Shown: piece by piece, positions 16,491 to 23,645 of the stretch
Layout: every line of letters begins with the position of its first letter
How positions within the stretch are numbered: position 1 is the first letter of the stretch
Assembly: GCF_003965815.1 (NCBI RefSeq)
Contig: NZ_RXOE01000011.1
Location: 62,001 to 126,000 of the forward strand
Source of the DNA: Variovorax gossypii
GTDB taxonomy: Bacteria > Pseudomonadota > Gammaproteobacteria > Burkholderiales > Burkholderiaceae_C
Direction: 5' to 3'
DNA: 64,000 nt
Notes under the pieces: model-generated
The model's database searches: none
The model's input: the letters and a program-made list of their open reading frames with translations, nothing else
Told to the model about the DNA's origin: nothing
Translations under genes and position numbers: made by a program

Positions 16491-16516
16491 AAAAAGCCCG
16501 CTGATGCGGGCTTTTT
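16491..16516. terminator. Bidirectional rho-independent terminator
   Basis: AAAAAGCCCG-CTGATG-CGGGCTTTTT: a ten-base stem with A and T tracts on both sides. It lies between the convergent dehydrogenase (stop at 16470) and BON-domain gene (stop at 16540) and can terminate both. Confidence 0.9.
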
Positions 16517-16539
16517 GTTCTGGCTCGCCGGCCGGCTCT

Positions 16540-17361
16540 TCAGCGCACCGGCGAGGTCGTCACCCCGCTCGAGGACGGCGTCGACGTGGACGAGCCCGAA
16601 GCGGGCAGCGGCTCCATCGGCGGCAGCGGCACGCGCGAGGTGGAGGAAGACGACGACGGCGTGGAGGGCGTAGCCGAAGTCACCGGCGCCGGCCCCGCGC
16701 CGCCGCGCTGCGCGGCGGCCTGGTTCGCCGCCTGGCTTGCCGCCAGGTCGGCCTCGCTCACGACCTCGACCACGCGCACCACCTTGACCACGCCCGACAC
16801 GCCGCGCGTGATCTCGGTGGCGCGATCGGTCTCGCGGCGCGTGGCGATGCCCATCAGGTAGACCACGCCACGCTCGGTCACCACCTTGAAGGAATTGGCG
16901 AAGATGTCCTTGGCGTCGAGCAGGGAGGCCTTCACCTTGCCGGTGATGTACAGGTCGTTCGAGCGGTCCTGGAAGGTGCTGGAGGAGCCGACGGTCAGCT
17001 CGTTGACCACCGAGCGCACGTTCACGATGCGGCTGACTTCGTCTTCGACGCGGCGGCGGTCTGCATCGCTGCCCACGGCGCCCGTCAGCAGCACCTGGCG
17101 GTTGTAGCTGGTGACGCTCACGTACATCTGGTCGTTGGCGATGTCGCGCACGCGGGCCGCCGCGCGCAGCTCGATGCCCTGGTCGTCCAGTTGCGCGCCC
17201 GAGCTGCGGCGGTCGGTGGCCACCATGCCCACGCCCACCACGGCCGCGCCACCCACGACGAGCGGCACGCAGGCGGAAAGACTCGTGACCAGTGCGGCGC
17301 CCAGGGTCAGGGCGAGAGCGAAACGTTGGGTCGATGTCGTCGTCATGGTCGTCATGGTCAT
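16540..17361 (-). CDS. Two-BON-domain outer-membrane lipoprotein, DolP-like
   Basis: 273 residues from ATG 17361, which has GGAGG upstream. The signal has a lipobox-like LSACVP. Two BON domains follow: the first around DIANDQMYVSVTSYNRQVLLTGAV, the second around LYITGKVKASLLDAKDIFANSFKVVTERGVVYLMG. A Ser/Pro/Thr-rich tail of about 60 residues is extra compared with the E. coli protein. Position after diaA and near yraN matches the conserved yraN-diaA-dolP order. DolP supports outer-membrane integrity; that function is assigned from family and synteny. Confidence 0.85.
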   Translation of the reverse strand: MTMTTMTTTSTQRFALALTLGAALVTSLSACVPLVVGGAAVVGVGMVATDRRSSGAQLDDQGIELRAAARVRDIANDQMYVSVTSYNRQVLLTGAVGSDADRRRVEDEVSRIVNVRSVVNELTVGSSSTFQDRSNDLYITGKVKASLLDAKDIFANSFKVVTERGVVYLMGIATRRETDRATEITRGVSGVVKVVRVVEVVSEADLAASQAANQAAAQRGGAGPAPVTSATPSTPSSSSSTSRVPLPPMEPLPASGSSTSTPSSSGVTTSPVR

Positions 17362-17969
17362 GAGGAAACCTCCTGTTCTCCGAGTAACTGGGCGTCCACG
17401 CCGTCGCACAGGCAATGCAGCGCGATCTGGTGGATCTCGTGGATGCGAGCCGCACGCTCGTGCGGCACGCTGATCTGAACGTCGGTCTCGCGCAGCGCGC
17501 GGCCGATGGAGCCGCCCGCGCCCGACGCGGCATTGCCGAGCAGCGCGACCACGGTCATGTCGCGCTCGTGCGCCGCGGTCACGGCGGCCAGCACCGAAGC
17601 CGATTGGCCGCTGATGCTCAATGCCAGCAGCACGTCGCCGGCCTGGCCGAGCGCACGGACCTGCCGGGCGAAGCGGTCGGCATCCACGGCTTCCGCGCCG
17701 TCGGCACCGGGGTCGGTGGCGTCGCCGGGCAGCGCGATGGCGCCGAGCTCTGGCCTCTCGCGTTCGAAGCGGCCCACGAACTGCGCGGCGAACTGGGCCG
17801 CCAGCAGGCCCGACACGCCGGCTCCGCAGGCGAGCACCTTGCCGCCGCTGGTCACGCACGCCAGGATGGCCTGCATCGCTTGAGAGATGGGTTTGCTGAG
17901 GACCGGTCCGGTCTGGTATTTGAGGTCGGCACTGTCGATGAAGTGCTGCTGAATCCGTTGCTCGAGCAT
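17358..17969 (-). CDS. diaA: DiaA/GmhA-like SIS-domain protein
   Basis: 203 residues from ATG 17969. A single SIS domain with CGAGVSGLLAAQFAAQFVGRFERERP, LALSISGQSASVLAAVTAAHERDM and HEIHQIALHCLCDGVDA. This is the pattern shared by phosphoheptose isomerase and the DnaA-binding initiator protein DiaA. The synteny yraN-diaA-dolP favours DiaA, a tetramer that promotes DnaA assembly at oriC. Its stop overlaps the dolP-like start by four bases. Since GmhA and DiaA are paralogues, an isomerase role cannot be excluded. Confidence 0.85.
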   Translation of the reverse strand: MLEQRIQQHFIDSADLKYQTGPVLSKPISQAMQAILACVTSGGKVLACGAGVSGLLAAQFAAQFVGRFERERPELGAIALPGDATDPGADGAEAVDADRFARQVRALGQAGDVLLALSISGQSASVLAAVTAAHERDMTVVALLGNAASGAGGSIGRALRETDVQISVPHERAARIHEIHQIALHCLCDGVDAQLLGEQEVSS

Positions 17970-18066
17970 GAGGCGGGATGATAACTGCGGGTTGTGAAAC
18001 AAGACGTTTGAGTTGTGGAGCCTTGGTCAGCGCTTCGGTTCCCGTGCGAGGGCATGACGAGAGGCA

Positions 18067-18444
18067 TCAGCCCGCGTCGAAAGCCCCTTGCAGCCAGGTG
18101 ATTTTCTCCTCGACCAGCACCACGTCGAAACGGCACGGCGGAAGCGTGCGCAGCCGGCTCAGGTAGTGCTGCGCGGCGAGCACGATGCGCCGCTGCTTCG
18201 CCGCGGTGATGCTGCCGCCCGCGCCGCCGTGCGCGCCGGTGCTGCGCTGGCGGACCTCCACGAACACCAACGTGCCCGCGGGCGAAGGGCGCGGATCGCG
18301 CATGATCAGGTCGATCTCGCCGCCGCCGCGCCCGGGCGTCCGATAATTGCGGGCGAGCAGCACGAGGCCGGCGTCCCGCAGGTGGTCGAGCGCGGCGTCT
18401 TCCGCCGCATCGCCCCGATGCTTCGTCGTGGTGTCGGTCTTCAT
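18067..18444 (-). CDS. YraN family (UPF0102) endonuclease-fold protein
   Basis: 125 residues from ATG 18444. The fold motifs are GDAAEDAALDHLRDAGLVLLARNYR, GGGEIDLIMRD and LVFVEVRQRSTGAHGG. These match UPF0102 proteins, with the Asp and Glu of a restriction-endonuclease-like site but Arg in place of the usual catalytic Lys, as in most YraN members. It is divergent from rsmI, and diaA and the dolP-like gene follow on the same strand about 100 bases away. Function not established. Confidence 0.92.
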   Translation of the reverse strand: MKTDTTTKHRGDAAEDAALDHLRDAGLVLLARNYRTPGRGGGEIDLIMRDPRPSPAGTLVFVEVRQRSTGAHGGAGGSITAAKQRRIVLAAQHYLSRLRTLPPCRFDVVLVEEKITWLQGAFDAG

Positions 18445-18515
18445 GGCCCTCCCTGTCTGCGGCCTGCTTGCGATCTCTTTTTCTGACTTCTTGTTCGTTC
18501 CGACGGAGAAACCCC

Positions 18516-19469
18516 TTGGCTTCACTCGCCCCTGCTTCTTTCGGCGCCGCCCTCGCGGCCGCGCACGACGCCGCGGGTGCGCAGCATTATCCGCAGGGCA
18601 CGCTCTACGTCGTCGCCACGCCCATCGGCAACCTAGCCGACATCACGCTGCGTGCGCTGCACGTGCTGCAGCTGGTGGACGCCATCGCCTGCGAGGACAC
18701 GCGCCATACGCAGACCCTGCTGCGCGCCTACGGCATCGACCGCCCCGGCTCCCGGCTGCTGGCTGTGCACCAGCACAACGAGGCCGAGGCCGCGCAGGCC
18801 GTGGTCGCGCGGCTCGCGCAGGGCGAGCGCATCGCCTACGTCAGCGACGCCGGCACGCCCGGCGTGAGCGACCCCGGCGCACGCCTTGCGGCCGCCGTGC
18901 GCGCCGCGGGGCAGCGCGTGCTGCCGCTGCCGGGTGCCAGCAGCGTGACCACGCTGATCGGTGCCGCGGGGCTGGTGGCCGACGGCGGCGGTGACGGCAA
19001 TGCCAGCAGCAGTGCCTTCGTCTTCGCTGGATTCCTGCCGAGCAAGTCGGGCGAGCGCGACACGGCCGTGCAGGCGCTGTCGCAGGAGCCGCGCGCGGTG
19101 GTGCTGCTGGAGGCCCCACACCGCATCGAGAACCTCGCGCGCGCGCTGTCCACGCTGGGCGAGCGCCGCGTCACTGTGGGCCGCGAACTCACCAAGCAGT
19201 TCGAGGAAATCGCCACCGTCGCGGCCAGCGCATTGCCCGACTGGTTCGGCGCCGACCGCGACCGCACGCGCGGCGAGTTCGCGCTGGTGCTGCACCCCGT
19301 GGCCGTGAGCGGCGACGGCGGCGCGGAAGGCGAGCGCGTACTGCGCCTGTTGCTGGCCGAACTGCCTGTGAAGACGGCCGTGAAGCTCGCGGCCGAAATC
19401 AGCGGCGCCCCGCGCAACACGCTGTACGACACTGCCCTGCGCATCCGCAACGAGGCGGAGCAGGACTAG
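18516..19469 (+). CDS. rsmI: 16S rRNA (cytidine1402-2'-O)-methyltransferase RsmI
   Basis: 317 residues if started at TTG 18516, which is well placed after CGGAGAA; an ATG at 18468 without a ribosome site is the alternative. The tetrapyrrole-methylase fold shows LYVVATPIGNLADITLRAL, ACEDTRHTQTLL, YVSDAGTPGVSDPGARL and LPLPGASSVTTLIGAAGL, the RsmI signature. The enzyme methylates C1402 of 16S rRNA using S-adenosylmethionine. It is head-to-head with yraN. Its stop codon overlaps that of convergent kptA in a CTAG. Confidence 0.95.
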   Translation: MASLAPASFGAALAAAHDAAGAQHYPQGTLYVVATPIGNLADITLRALHVLQLVDAIACEDTRHTQTLLRAYGIDRPGSRLLAVHQHNEAEAAQAVVARLAQGERIAYVSDAGTPGVSDPGARLAAAVRAAGQRVLPLPGASSVTTLIGAAGLVADGGGDGNASSSAFVFAGFLPSKSGERDTAVQALSQEPRAVVLLEAPHRIENLARALSTLGERRVTVGRELTKQFEEIATVAASALPDWFGADRDRTRGEFALVLHPVAVSGDGGAEGERVLRLLLAELPVKTAVKLAAEISGAPRNTLYDTALRIRNEAEQD

Positions 19470-20011
19470 CCCGGCGGAAGAAAAAGAAACTCCGGCGGCA
19501 CCGCCGCGGTCAGCCAGACCCCGTTTTCCGCACGATGGAAGACATGGCCCGCCGCATGCATGCGGCCCGCATCCACCCTGAGCACATGCGCCTTGCCGTG
19601 GCGCTGCCCCACCAGCACCGCAGTGGCTTCGTCGGCTGACAGATGCACGTGCTGCCGCGATCCCGGCAGCAGGCCCTGGGCACGAATGGACGCCAGGAAA
19701 CGCGTGGCCGTGCCGTGGAAAAGCAGCGGCGGCGGAGCAATCGCCTCGAAGCTGCGGCTGACCTGCGGTGTGGAGTGGCCTTGCAGCGCACGAATGCTCA
19801 GCCCGTCTGCCGACAATTCGTAACGCTTCTTCGCGCCCGAGTCGACTGCGTGCAGGACATCCGCCGTCGTCAGGTCGCGCCCTGCTGCCACGGCTCCGGC
19901 CACCAGCGCTTCGATGCCGGCCCAGCCCTGCGCATCGAGCCGCAGGCCGATGGACTCCGGCGCATGCCGCAGGATGTAGGCGATGAACTTGCTGGCGTCT
20001 TCGGACGTCAT
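19466..20011 (-). CDS. kptA: RNA 2'-phosphotransferase (KptA/Tpt1 family)
   Basis: 181 residues from ATG 20011, overlapping the LysR stop. The two-lobe KptA pattern is seen: SKFIAYILRHAPESIGLRLDAQGW, YELSADGLSIRALQGHS, LFHGTATRFLASIRAQGLLPGSRQHVHLS and HGKAHVLRVDAGRMH. The conserved Arg/His residues that bind the 2'-phosphate and NAD are present. In eukaryotes the enzyme removes the splice-junction phosphate of tRNA as ADP-ribose cyclic phosphate. Bacteria lack that splicing route, and the natural substrate is unclear. Coupling to a LysR regulator is unusual. Confidence 0.9.
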   Translation of the reverse strand: MTSEDASKFIAYILRHAPESIGLRLDAQGWAGIEALVAGAVAAGRDLTTADVLHAVDSGAKKRYELSADGLSIRALQGHSTPQVSRSFEAIAPPPLLFHGTATRFLASIRAQGLLPGSRQHVHLSADEATAVLVGQRHGKAHVLRVDAGRMHAAGHVFHRAENGVWLTAAVPPEFLFLPPG

Positions 20012-20913
20012 CGGGTCTTCCAGTGGTCGCCGTGTGCGAGCAACGCGTCCATCAGCCGCTGCACGTGCGCGGTCGGTGGCCGGTCGGCTGCGTGGAACAC
20101 GTGGTAGTCGAGCGACGGATAGCCCTGCAGCGGAATCGCCACCAGGCCATTGGGAATGTGGCAGCAGGCATTCACCACCGTGAGGCCAAAGCCCAGTTGT
20201 GCGAAGCGCAGCATCAGCTCCCAGCCGTTGGCTTCGAGCGATGGCTGCCACTGCACCGACTCGGCCTGCAGCAGCCGGCCGAGCAACTCGCGGTGCGGCC
20301 GCCCCGCCGGCGGCACGATCAGCTGTGCGCCCTTCAGGTCGCGCAGGCGCGCCGTCTTGCGCGAGGTCAGCGCGTGGCCTCGCGGCACGACCAGCACCTG
20401 CCCCACGGATGTCAACCGCACGGCACGCAGATCGGCGGGCACGGTGCCGAGCGGCGCGATGCCCAGCTGCACCTGCCCCGAGCGCACCGCCTGGATCGAT
20501 TCGTCGCGATCGCGCGTGAGCAGCTGCAGGTGCGGCGACGCCCCCGCGCCCGAGAACCGCGACAGCGCCTTGCCCAGCAGGTAGAGATACGCGCCCTCAC
20601 CGGCGGCCAGGGTGACGACCGGGGCGTCCTGCCCCTGCGCCAACCCCTTCACGAAGCGCTGGTTGAACGCGAGCAGCTCCCGCGCATGCCGCGCAACCTG
20701 CTCGCCCGTGGCAGTGAGTTCGAGCGCACCGCCCACCCGCACGTAGAGCTTCGCGTCGATCTGCTCCGACAGCTTGCGCACCTTGGCGTGCAGCGCCGGC
20801 TGGCTGATGTGCAGCAGGCGCGCCGACTCGCTGAAGTTCAGCGTGTCGGCGAACACGGCGAACGACTGCAGTGCATCGAGGTTGGTGCGGGGGATGTCCA
20901 TCTGGCTATCCAT
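20008..20913 (-). CDS. LysR family transcriptional regulator
   Basis: 301 residues (ATG 20913; ATG 20901 is an alternative). The HTH is NLDALQSFAVFADTLNFSESARLLHISQPALHAKVRKLSEQI. The effector domain follows, with LRDRDESIQAVRSGQVQLGIAPLG and FGLTVVNACCHIPNGLVAIPL. It overlaps kptA by four bases, so kptA may be co-transcribed. A perfect 8+8 palindrome covers its own start codon (20906-20924). The divergent HAD-like gene at 21003 is the other possible target. Confidence 0.92.
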   Translation of the reverse strand: MDSQMDIPRTNLDALQSFAVFADTLNFSESARLLHISQPALHAKVRKLSEQIDAKLYVRVGGALELTATGEQVARHARELLAFNQRFVKGLAQGQDAPVVTLAAGEGAYLYLLGKALSRFSGAGASPHLQLLTRDRDESIQAVRSGQVQLGIAPLGTVPADLRAVRLTSVGQVLVVPRGHALTSRKTARLRDLKGAQLIVPPAGRPHRELLGRLLQAESVQWQPSLEANGWELMLRFAQLGFGLTVVNACCHIPNGLVAIPLQGYPSLDYHVFHAADRPPTAHVQRLMDALLAHGDHWKTR

Positions 20914-20924
20914 TCTATGGATAG
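20906..20924. promoter_or_regulatory. Palindrome over the lysR start codon
   Basis: CTATCCAT-TCT-ATGGATAG, a perfect inverted repeat with 8-base arms. The lysR ATG (20913-20911) lies inside it. It could be the regulator's own operator, with the divergent gene starting at 21003 also within reach, or an mRNA hairpin hiding the start codon. If translation starts at ATG 20901 instead, the site is an ordinary upstream operator. Confidence 0.5.
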
Positions 20925-21002
20925 CTCATCCAATAACAGTAGTTCCTGGTGATGAGCTTCATTTCTACGATTCGCCTGCTTCAAGACAACAAGGAACAAG
21001 AA

Positions 21003-21578
21003 ATGAAACACACATCTGCATCTGCATCTGCATCTGCATCTGCATCTGCATCTGCATCTGCATCTGCATCTGCATCTACATCTGCACCCGCATCCCGACT
21101 CCCCCGGCTCGGCATCGACATCGGCCGCGTGCTGATCGCGGCCGAAGGCGCCGGCGGCGCGGACACATCCTTCATCGGCGGCTCGCTGCAGGACGCGCTG
21201 GACACACCGCCCTACGAAGGCATGTTCGAGGCTGTCGGCCCGTTGGTCGAGAAGTTCGAGGGCCGCGTGTGGCTGGTGTCGAAATGCGGGCCGAGCGTGC
21301 AGGCCAAGAGCCGTGCGTGGCTGCGGCATCACAGCTTCTTCGAGCGCACCGGCATCGCGCCCGCGAACCTTCGCTTCTGCCTGCAGCGGACGCAAAAGGC
21401 CGACCACTGCCGCGAGCTGCGGATCACGCACTTCATCGACGACCGCAGCGACGTGCTGCACCACCTCGAAGGCATGGTGCCTCACCGGTACCTCTTCGGC
21501 CCGCAGCGCAAGCCGGTGACGGTCGCAGGATTGGTGTTGCTGCCGGCGTGGAAGGACGCGGCCGCCCTCGTCAACTGA
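21003..21578 (+). CDS. HAD-like small hydrolase-type protein with Ser-Ala repeat
   Basis: 191 residues from ATG 21003, preceded by AAGGAACAAGAA. Residues 3-27 are a Ser-Ala dipeptide repeat encoded by a hexanucleotide array. The rest looks like a degenerate HAD phosphatase: LPRLGIDIGRVLIA (first Asp kept, second Asp position Gly), GRVWLVSKCGPSVQAKSRAWL and ITHFIDDRSDVLHHL (motif IV acids). The missing second motif I Asp suggests altered or lost phosphatase chemistry. Similar short proteins are listed as hypothetical or 5'-nucleotidase-like. It is divergent from lysR. Confidence 0.7.
   Translation: MKHTSASASASASASASASASASASTSAPASRLPRLGIDIGRVLIAAEGAGGADTSFIGGSLQDALDTPPYEGMFEAVGPLVEKFEGRVWLVSKCGPSVQAKSRAWLRHHSFFERTGIAPANLRFCLQRTQKADHCRELRITHFIDDRSDVLHHLEGMVPHRYLFGPQRKPVTVAGLVLLPAWKDAAALVN
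21013..21084 (+). repeat. Hexanucleotide microsatellite (CATCTG)n inside a gene
   Basis: Ten perfect tandem CATCTG units (21013-21072) followed by CATCTA and CATCTG. Because the unit is six bases, gain or loss of units keeps the reading frame and only changes the number of Ser-Ala dipeptides at the N-terminus of the HAD-like protein. Confidence 0.95.
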
Positions 21579-21595
21579 CCGGCAAGCTCGGAGAG

Positions 21596-22324
21596 CTAGC
21601 CGTCCAGCTCGGCGTAGCGCCTGAAGATGCCGTCTTCGTTGAACGCGATGCGGCGAGGACTCTGGAGGTAGTCGCGCACGCGCTGGCGGCGCCTGACGTT
21701 GGCATGCAGCTTCTCGACTGCGGGTGTCGCGGCCAGCGCCCGCGCCGAGGCTTTTGGAAACGCGTAGCGCAAGCCGTCCACCAGCTGGAACAGCGACAGG
21801 TCGGCGTAGGTCAGCGTGTCGCCCACCAGATGCTGGCTGCCCGCGGGATTGCGCTGAAGCACGCACTCGAACCAGCCGAGGAACTTCGGAATGCGCTCTT
21901 CACGAAAAGCCTTTGCGCGCAGCATGGCCGCATCGCGCTGGTCTTCGTAGTAGGCGCCGACCGAGATCGGATGGTGCGTGTCGTGCGCCTCTGCCACCGC
22001 ATCGGCGATGGTGAGCTGCAGCTGGTGCGTCCACAGCCCGTCCGATTCGCCCACGCCCGAAAGGCCGAGTCTGGGGCCCAGGTACAGCAGGATCGCGGCG
22101 GTTTGTCCGACCACGATGTCGCCGTCGACGAGGAACGGCGGCGCGAACGCCGGGCGCGCGCTGTCGGGGTCACCCAATCGTTCGCCCAACGCGGACTCGC
22201 CTCCGCCTTCGGTCTCGGGCAGCCGCGCCACATCTACATAGTCCGCGCCAGCCGCCTCGAGCGCGAGCCGCACGAATTCACCGCGGCCCTGGATGGTGGG
22301 CCAGTAATGGAGTTGGTAGGGCAT
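21596..22324 (-). CDS. Glutathione S-transferase family protein
   Basis: 242 residues from ATG 22324. N-terminal thioredoxin-like domain: YQLHYWPTIQGRGEFVRLALEAAGADY, with the catalytic Tyr region typical of sigma/pi-like classes. It continues through PPFLVDGDIVVGQTAAILLYLG (cis-Pro and Gln-Thr for glutathione). The C-terminal helical domain has LTYADLSLFQLVDGLRYAFP with the N-capping Asp. Likely a cytosolic detoxification enzyme. It stands alone, convergent with the HAD-like gene 17 bases away. Confidence 0.9.
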   Translation of the reverse strand: MPYQLHYWPTIQGRGEFVRLALEAAGADYVDVARLPETEGGGESALGERLGDPDSARPAFAPPFLVDGDIVVGQTAAILLYLGPRLGLSGVGESDGLWTHQLQLTIADAVAEAHDTHHPISVGAYYEDQRDAAMLRAKAFREERIPKFLGWFECVLQRNPAGSQHLVGDTLTYADLSLFQLVDGLRYAFPKASARALAATPAVEKLHANVRRRQRVRDYLQSPRRIAFNEDGIFRRYAELDG

Positions 22325-22444
22325 GCGGGGATGGTGGCATGGGCAGGGAGCAGGGGCAATCACGAGCGCTTCGCAGCAAGGGCACGGACTCGTGCATCAG
22401 CACCTTCAAGCGCTCCGTGATCGAAGCAGCCGCTCGAGTCCCCC

Positions 22445-22987
22445 TTAAGGAGCTCGAGTGATTGGAGGAAGAAGTGAGCAGAAAGCACGCTCAATCTCTT
22501 TCGTTCTTGCGGGCGCCCTCAACACTTGCGGGTAGGTTTTGACCCTTCTCGTACCAACCGTGAAGCTCATCATGCGGAAGGATCTTTCTCCGTCGTAAAA
22601 AATGATCCTATCCAATCCGTCACGGGCATTTGTCTCCAGATGTCTGAAGGAGCGCAACGCATGGCTCAGCGCAGAGAAAGATTCACTATCACGTTCGATG
22701 AAAACCTTCCTGAGCAAATCATCTGGAATTTTCAAGAGGTGATTATTGAAGTACAACATCGAGTCATTGTTTTTCCATTGAATATCGCAAGCAGAGTCGA
22801 TGCGATCGCTATTCGCAAACTCTTTAATTTTCCCTGCAATCTCTTGATTTTCCACGCCGCCCCTAAGGCTGCCCCATGCAACAAAATGATCGCTCCGCGA
22901 CCCAGCAAAAGAGTCAATCGGAAGAAAAGTATAAATTACAAAGGCAACCATGCCTACAACGCGCCTCCGAAGAAGATTCATCTTCAT
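22445..22987 (-). CDS. Putative second T6SS immunity protein, exported
   Basis: 180 residues if started at ATG 22987 (GGGGAAATGAGATG upstream; earlier ATGs exist to 23077). N-terminal hydrophobic VVGMVAFVIYTFLPIDSFAG is a signal peptide or anchor. It resembles the next upstream gene product: both share an FVAWGSL/YVVWVNL strand, DSMLYF/DSLLYM, DGLDRIIFYDGE/EGLDGIIVYSRQ, MSFTVGTRRV/MSFTAGARRI and the identical ending FCxLLPPITRA. Base composition is AT-richer than the flanks. Periplasmic location fits protection against a peptidoglycan-cutting effector. No family is recognised. Confidence 0.65.
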   Translation of the reverse strand: MKMNLLRRRVVGMVAFVIYTFLPIDSFAGSRSDHFVAWGSLRGGVENQEIAGKIKEFANSDRIDSACDIQWKNNDSMLYFNNHLLKIPDDLLRKVFIERDSESFSALSHALRSFRHLETNARDGLDRIIFYDGERSFRMMSFTVGTRRVKTYPQVLRAPARTKEIERAFCSLLPPITRAP

Positions 22988-23092
22988 CTCATTTCCCCAG
23001 GGCAATCGCACGCCCTTTACCATAAAAGAACGCTGACTCGAGCATCGACGCATTAGCACACGCAACTCATGCCGCAATTGGATGACTCATTC

Positions 23093-23644
23093 TTATGATG
23101 CCCTAGTGATGGGTGGTAGAAGAGCACAAAACGCGTCTTCCACATCCTCTTTCACTGGAACATTTCCTTGCGAAGCAACGGCCACAGACTCAATTCTCCG
23201 CGCCCCAGCTGTAAAGCTCATTATTTTCATCTCGGGCTGACGCGAGTAGACAATGATTCCATCAAGGCCTTCGTGATGCGGAAATTCCGCATCCCTATAA
23301 CGTCTCAATGCAACATCCAATTGCTTCATTTTTGTTTTCTTTTTTCCCAAGAAAGCATCCCGAACCAGCTCATCATCTATCGATGGCGGGCGCCTTTTCA
23401 TATACAAAAGTGAATCTCCCATTTTCCATTGCCCATCGCACTCGATCGATTTACCCGAAAGAAAATCAACAATAATTTGATCGACCTTCTCGCCATCGGA
23501 AGAGCGATCAAGATTCACCCATACCACATACGGCCCACCAGCATATCCAGCAAAAGAAAAAAGCGGTGACAGAACGGCAAAGAGAAGCACTCCTTGCCGC
23601 AACAATTTGAATGCAAATGATCGTGATCGAAAAAACAAAGCCAT
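23093..23644 (-). CDS. Putative T6SS immunity protein, exported
   Basis: 183 residues from ATG 23644, one base after the stop of the effector gene, so translation is probably coupled. The N-terminus has FKLLRQGVLLFAVLSPLFSFAG, a signal peptide. The mature part holds GYAGGPYVVWVNLDRSSDGEKVDQII and ends FCALLPPITRAS, like its neighbour downstream. The position right behind a type VI effector, the export signal and small size are what is expected for the cognate immunity protein. The tandem paralogue suggests gene duplication. AT-richer than surrounding DNA. Confidence 0.7.
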   Translation of the reverse strand: MALFFRSRSFAFKLLRQGVLLFAVLSPLFSFAGYAGGPYVVWVNLDRSSDGEKVDQIIVDFLSGKSIECDGQWKMGDSLLYMKRRPPSIDDELVRDAFLGKKKTKMKQLDVALRRYRDAEFPHHEGLDGIIVYSRQPEMKIMSFTAGARRIESVAVASQGNVPVKEDVEDAFCALLPPITRAS

Positions 23645-23645
23645 A

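Noticed and set aside
22339..22461. Small rightward frame of 40 codons between the glutathione transferase and the immunity genes
   Set aside because: No ribosome site, no recognisable family; it overlaps the divergent GST start region. Could be a gene remnant but cannot be supported.
22325..22470. Possible second copy of the tRNA-Arg 3' end marking the far border of a T6SS island
   Set aside because: Looked for GGTCCCGCCGCCAGG or similar near 22.3-22.5 kb and saw none; no integrase in the window.
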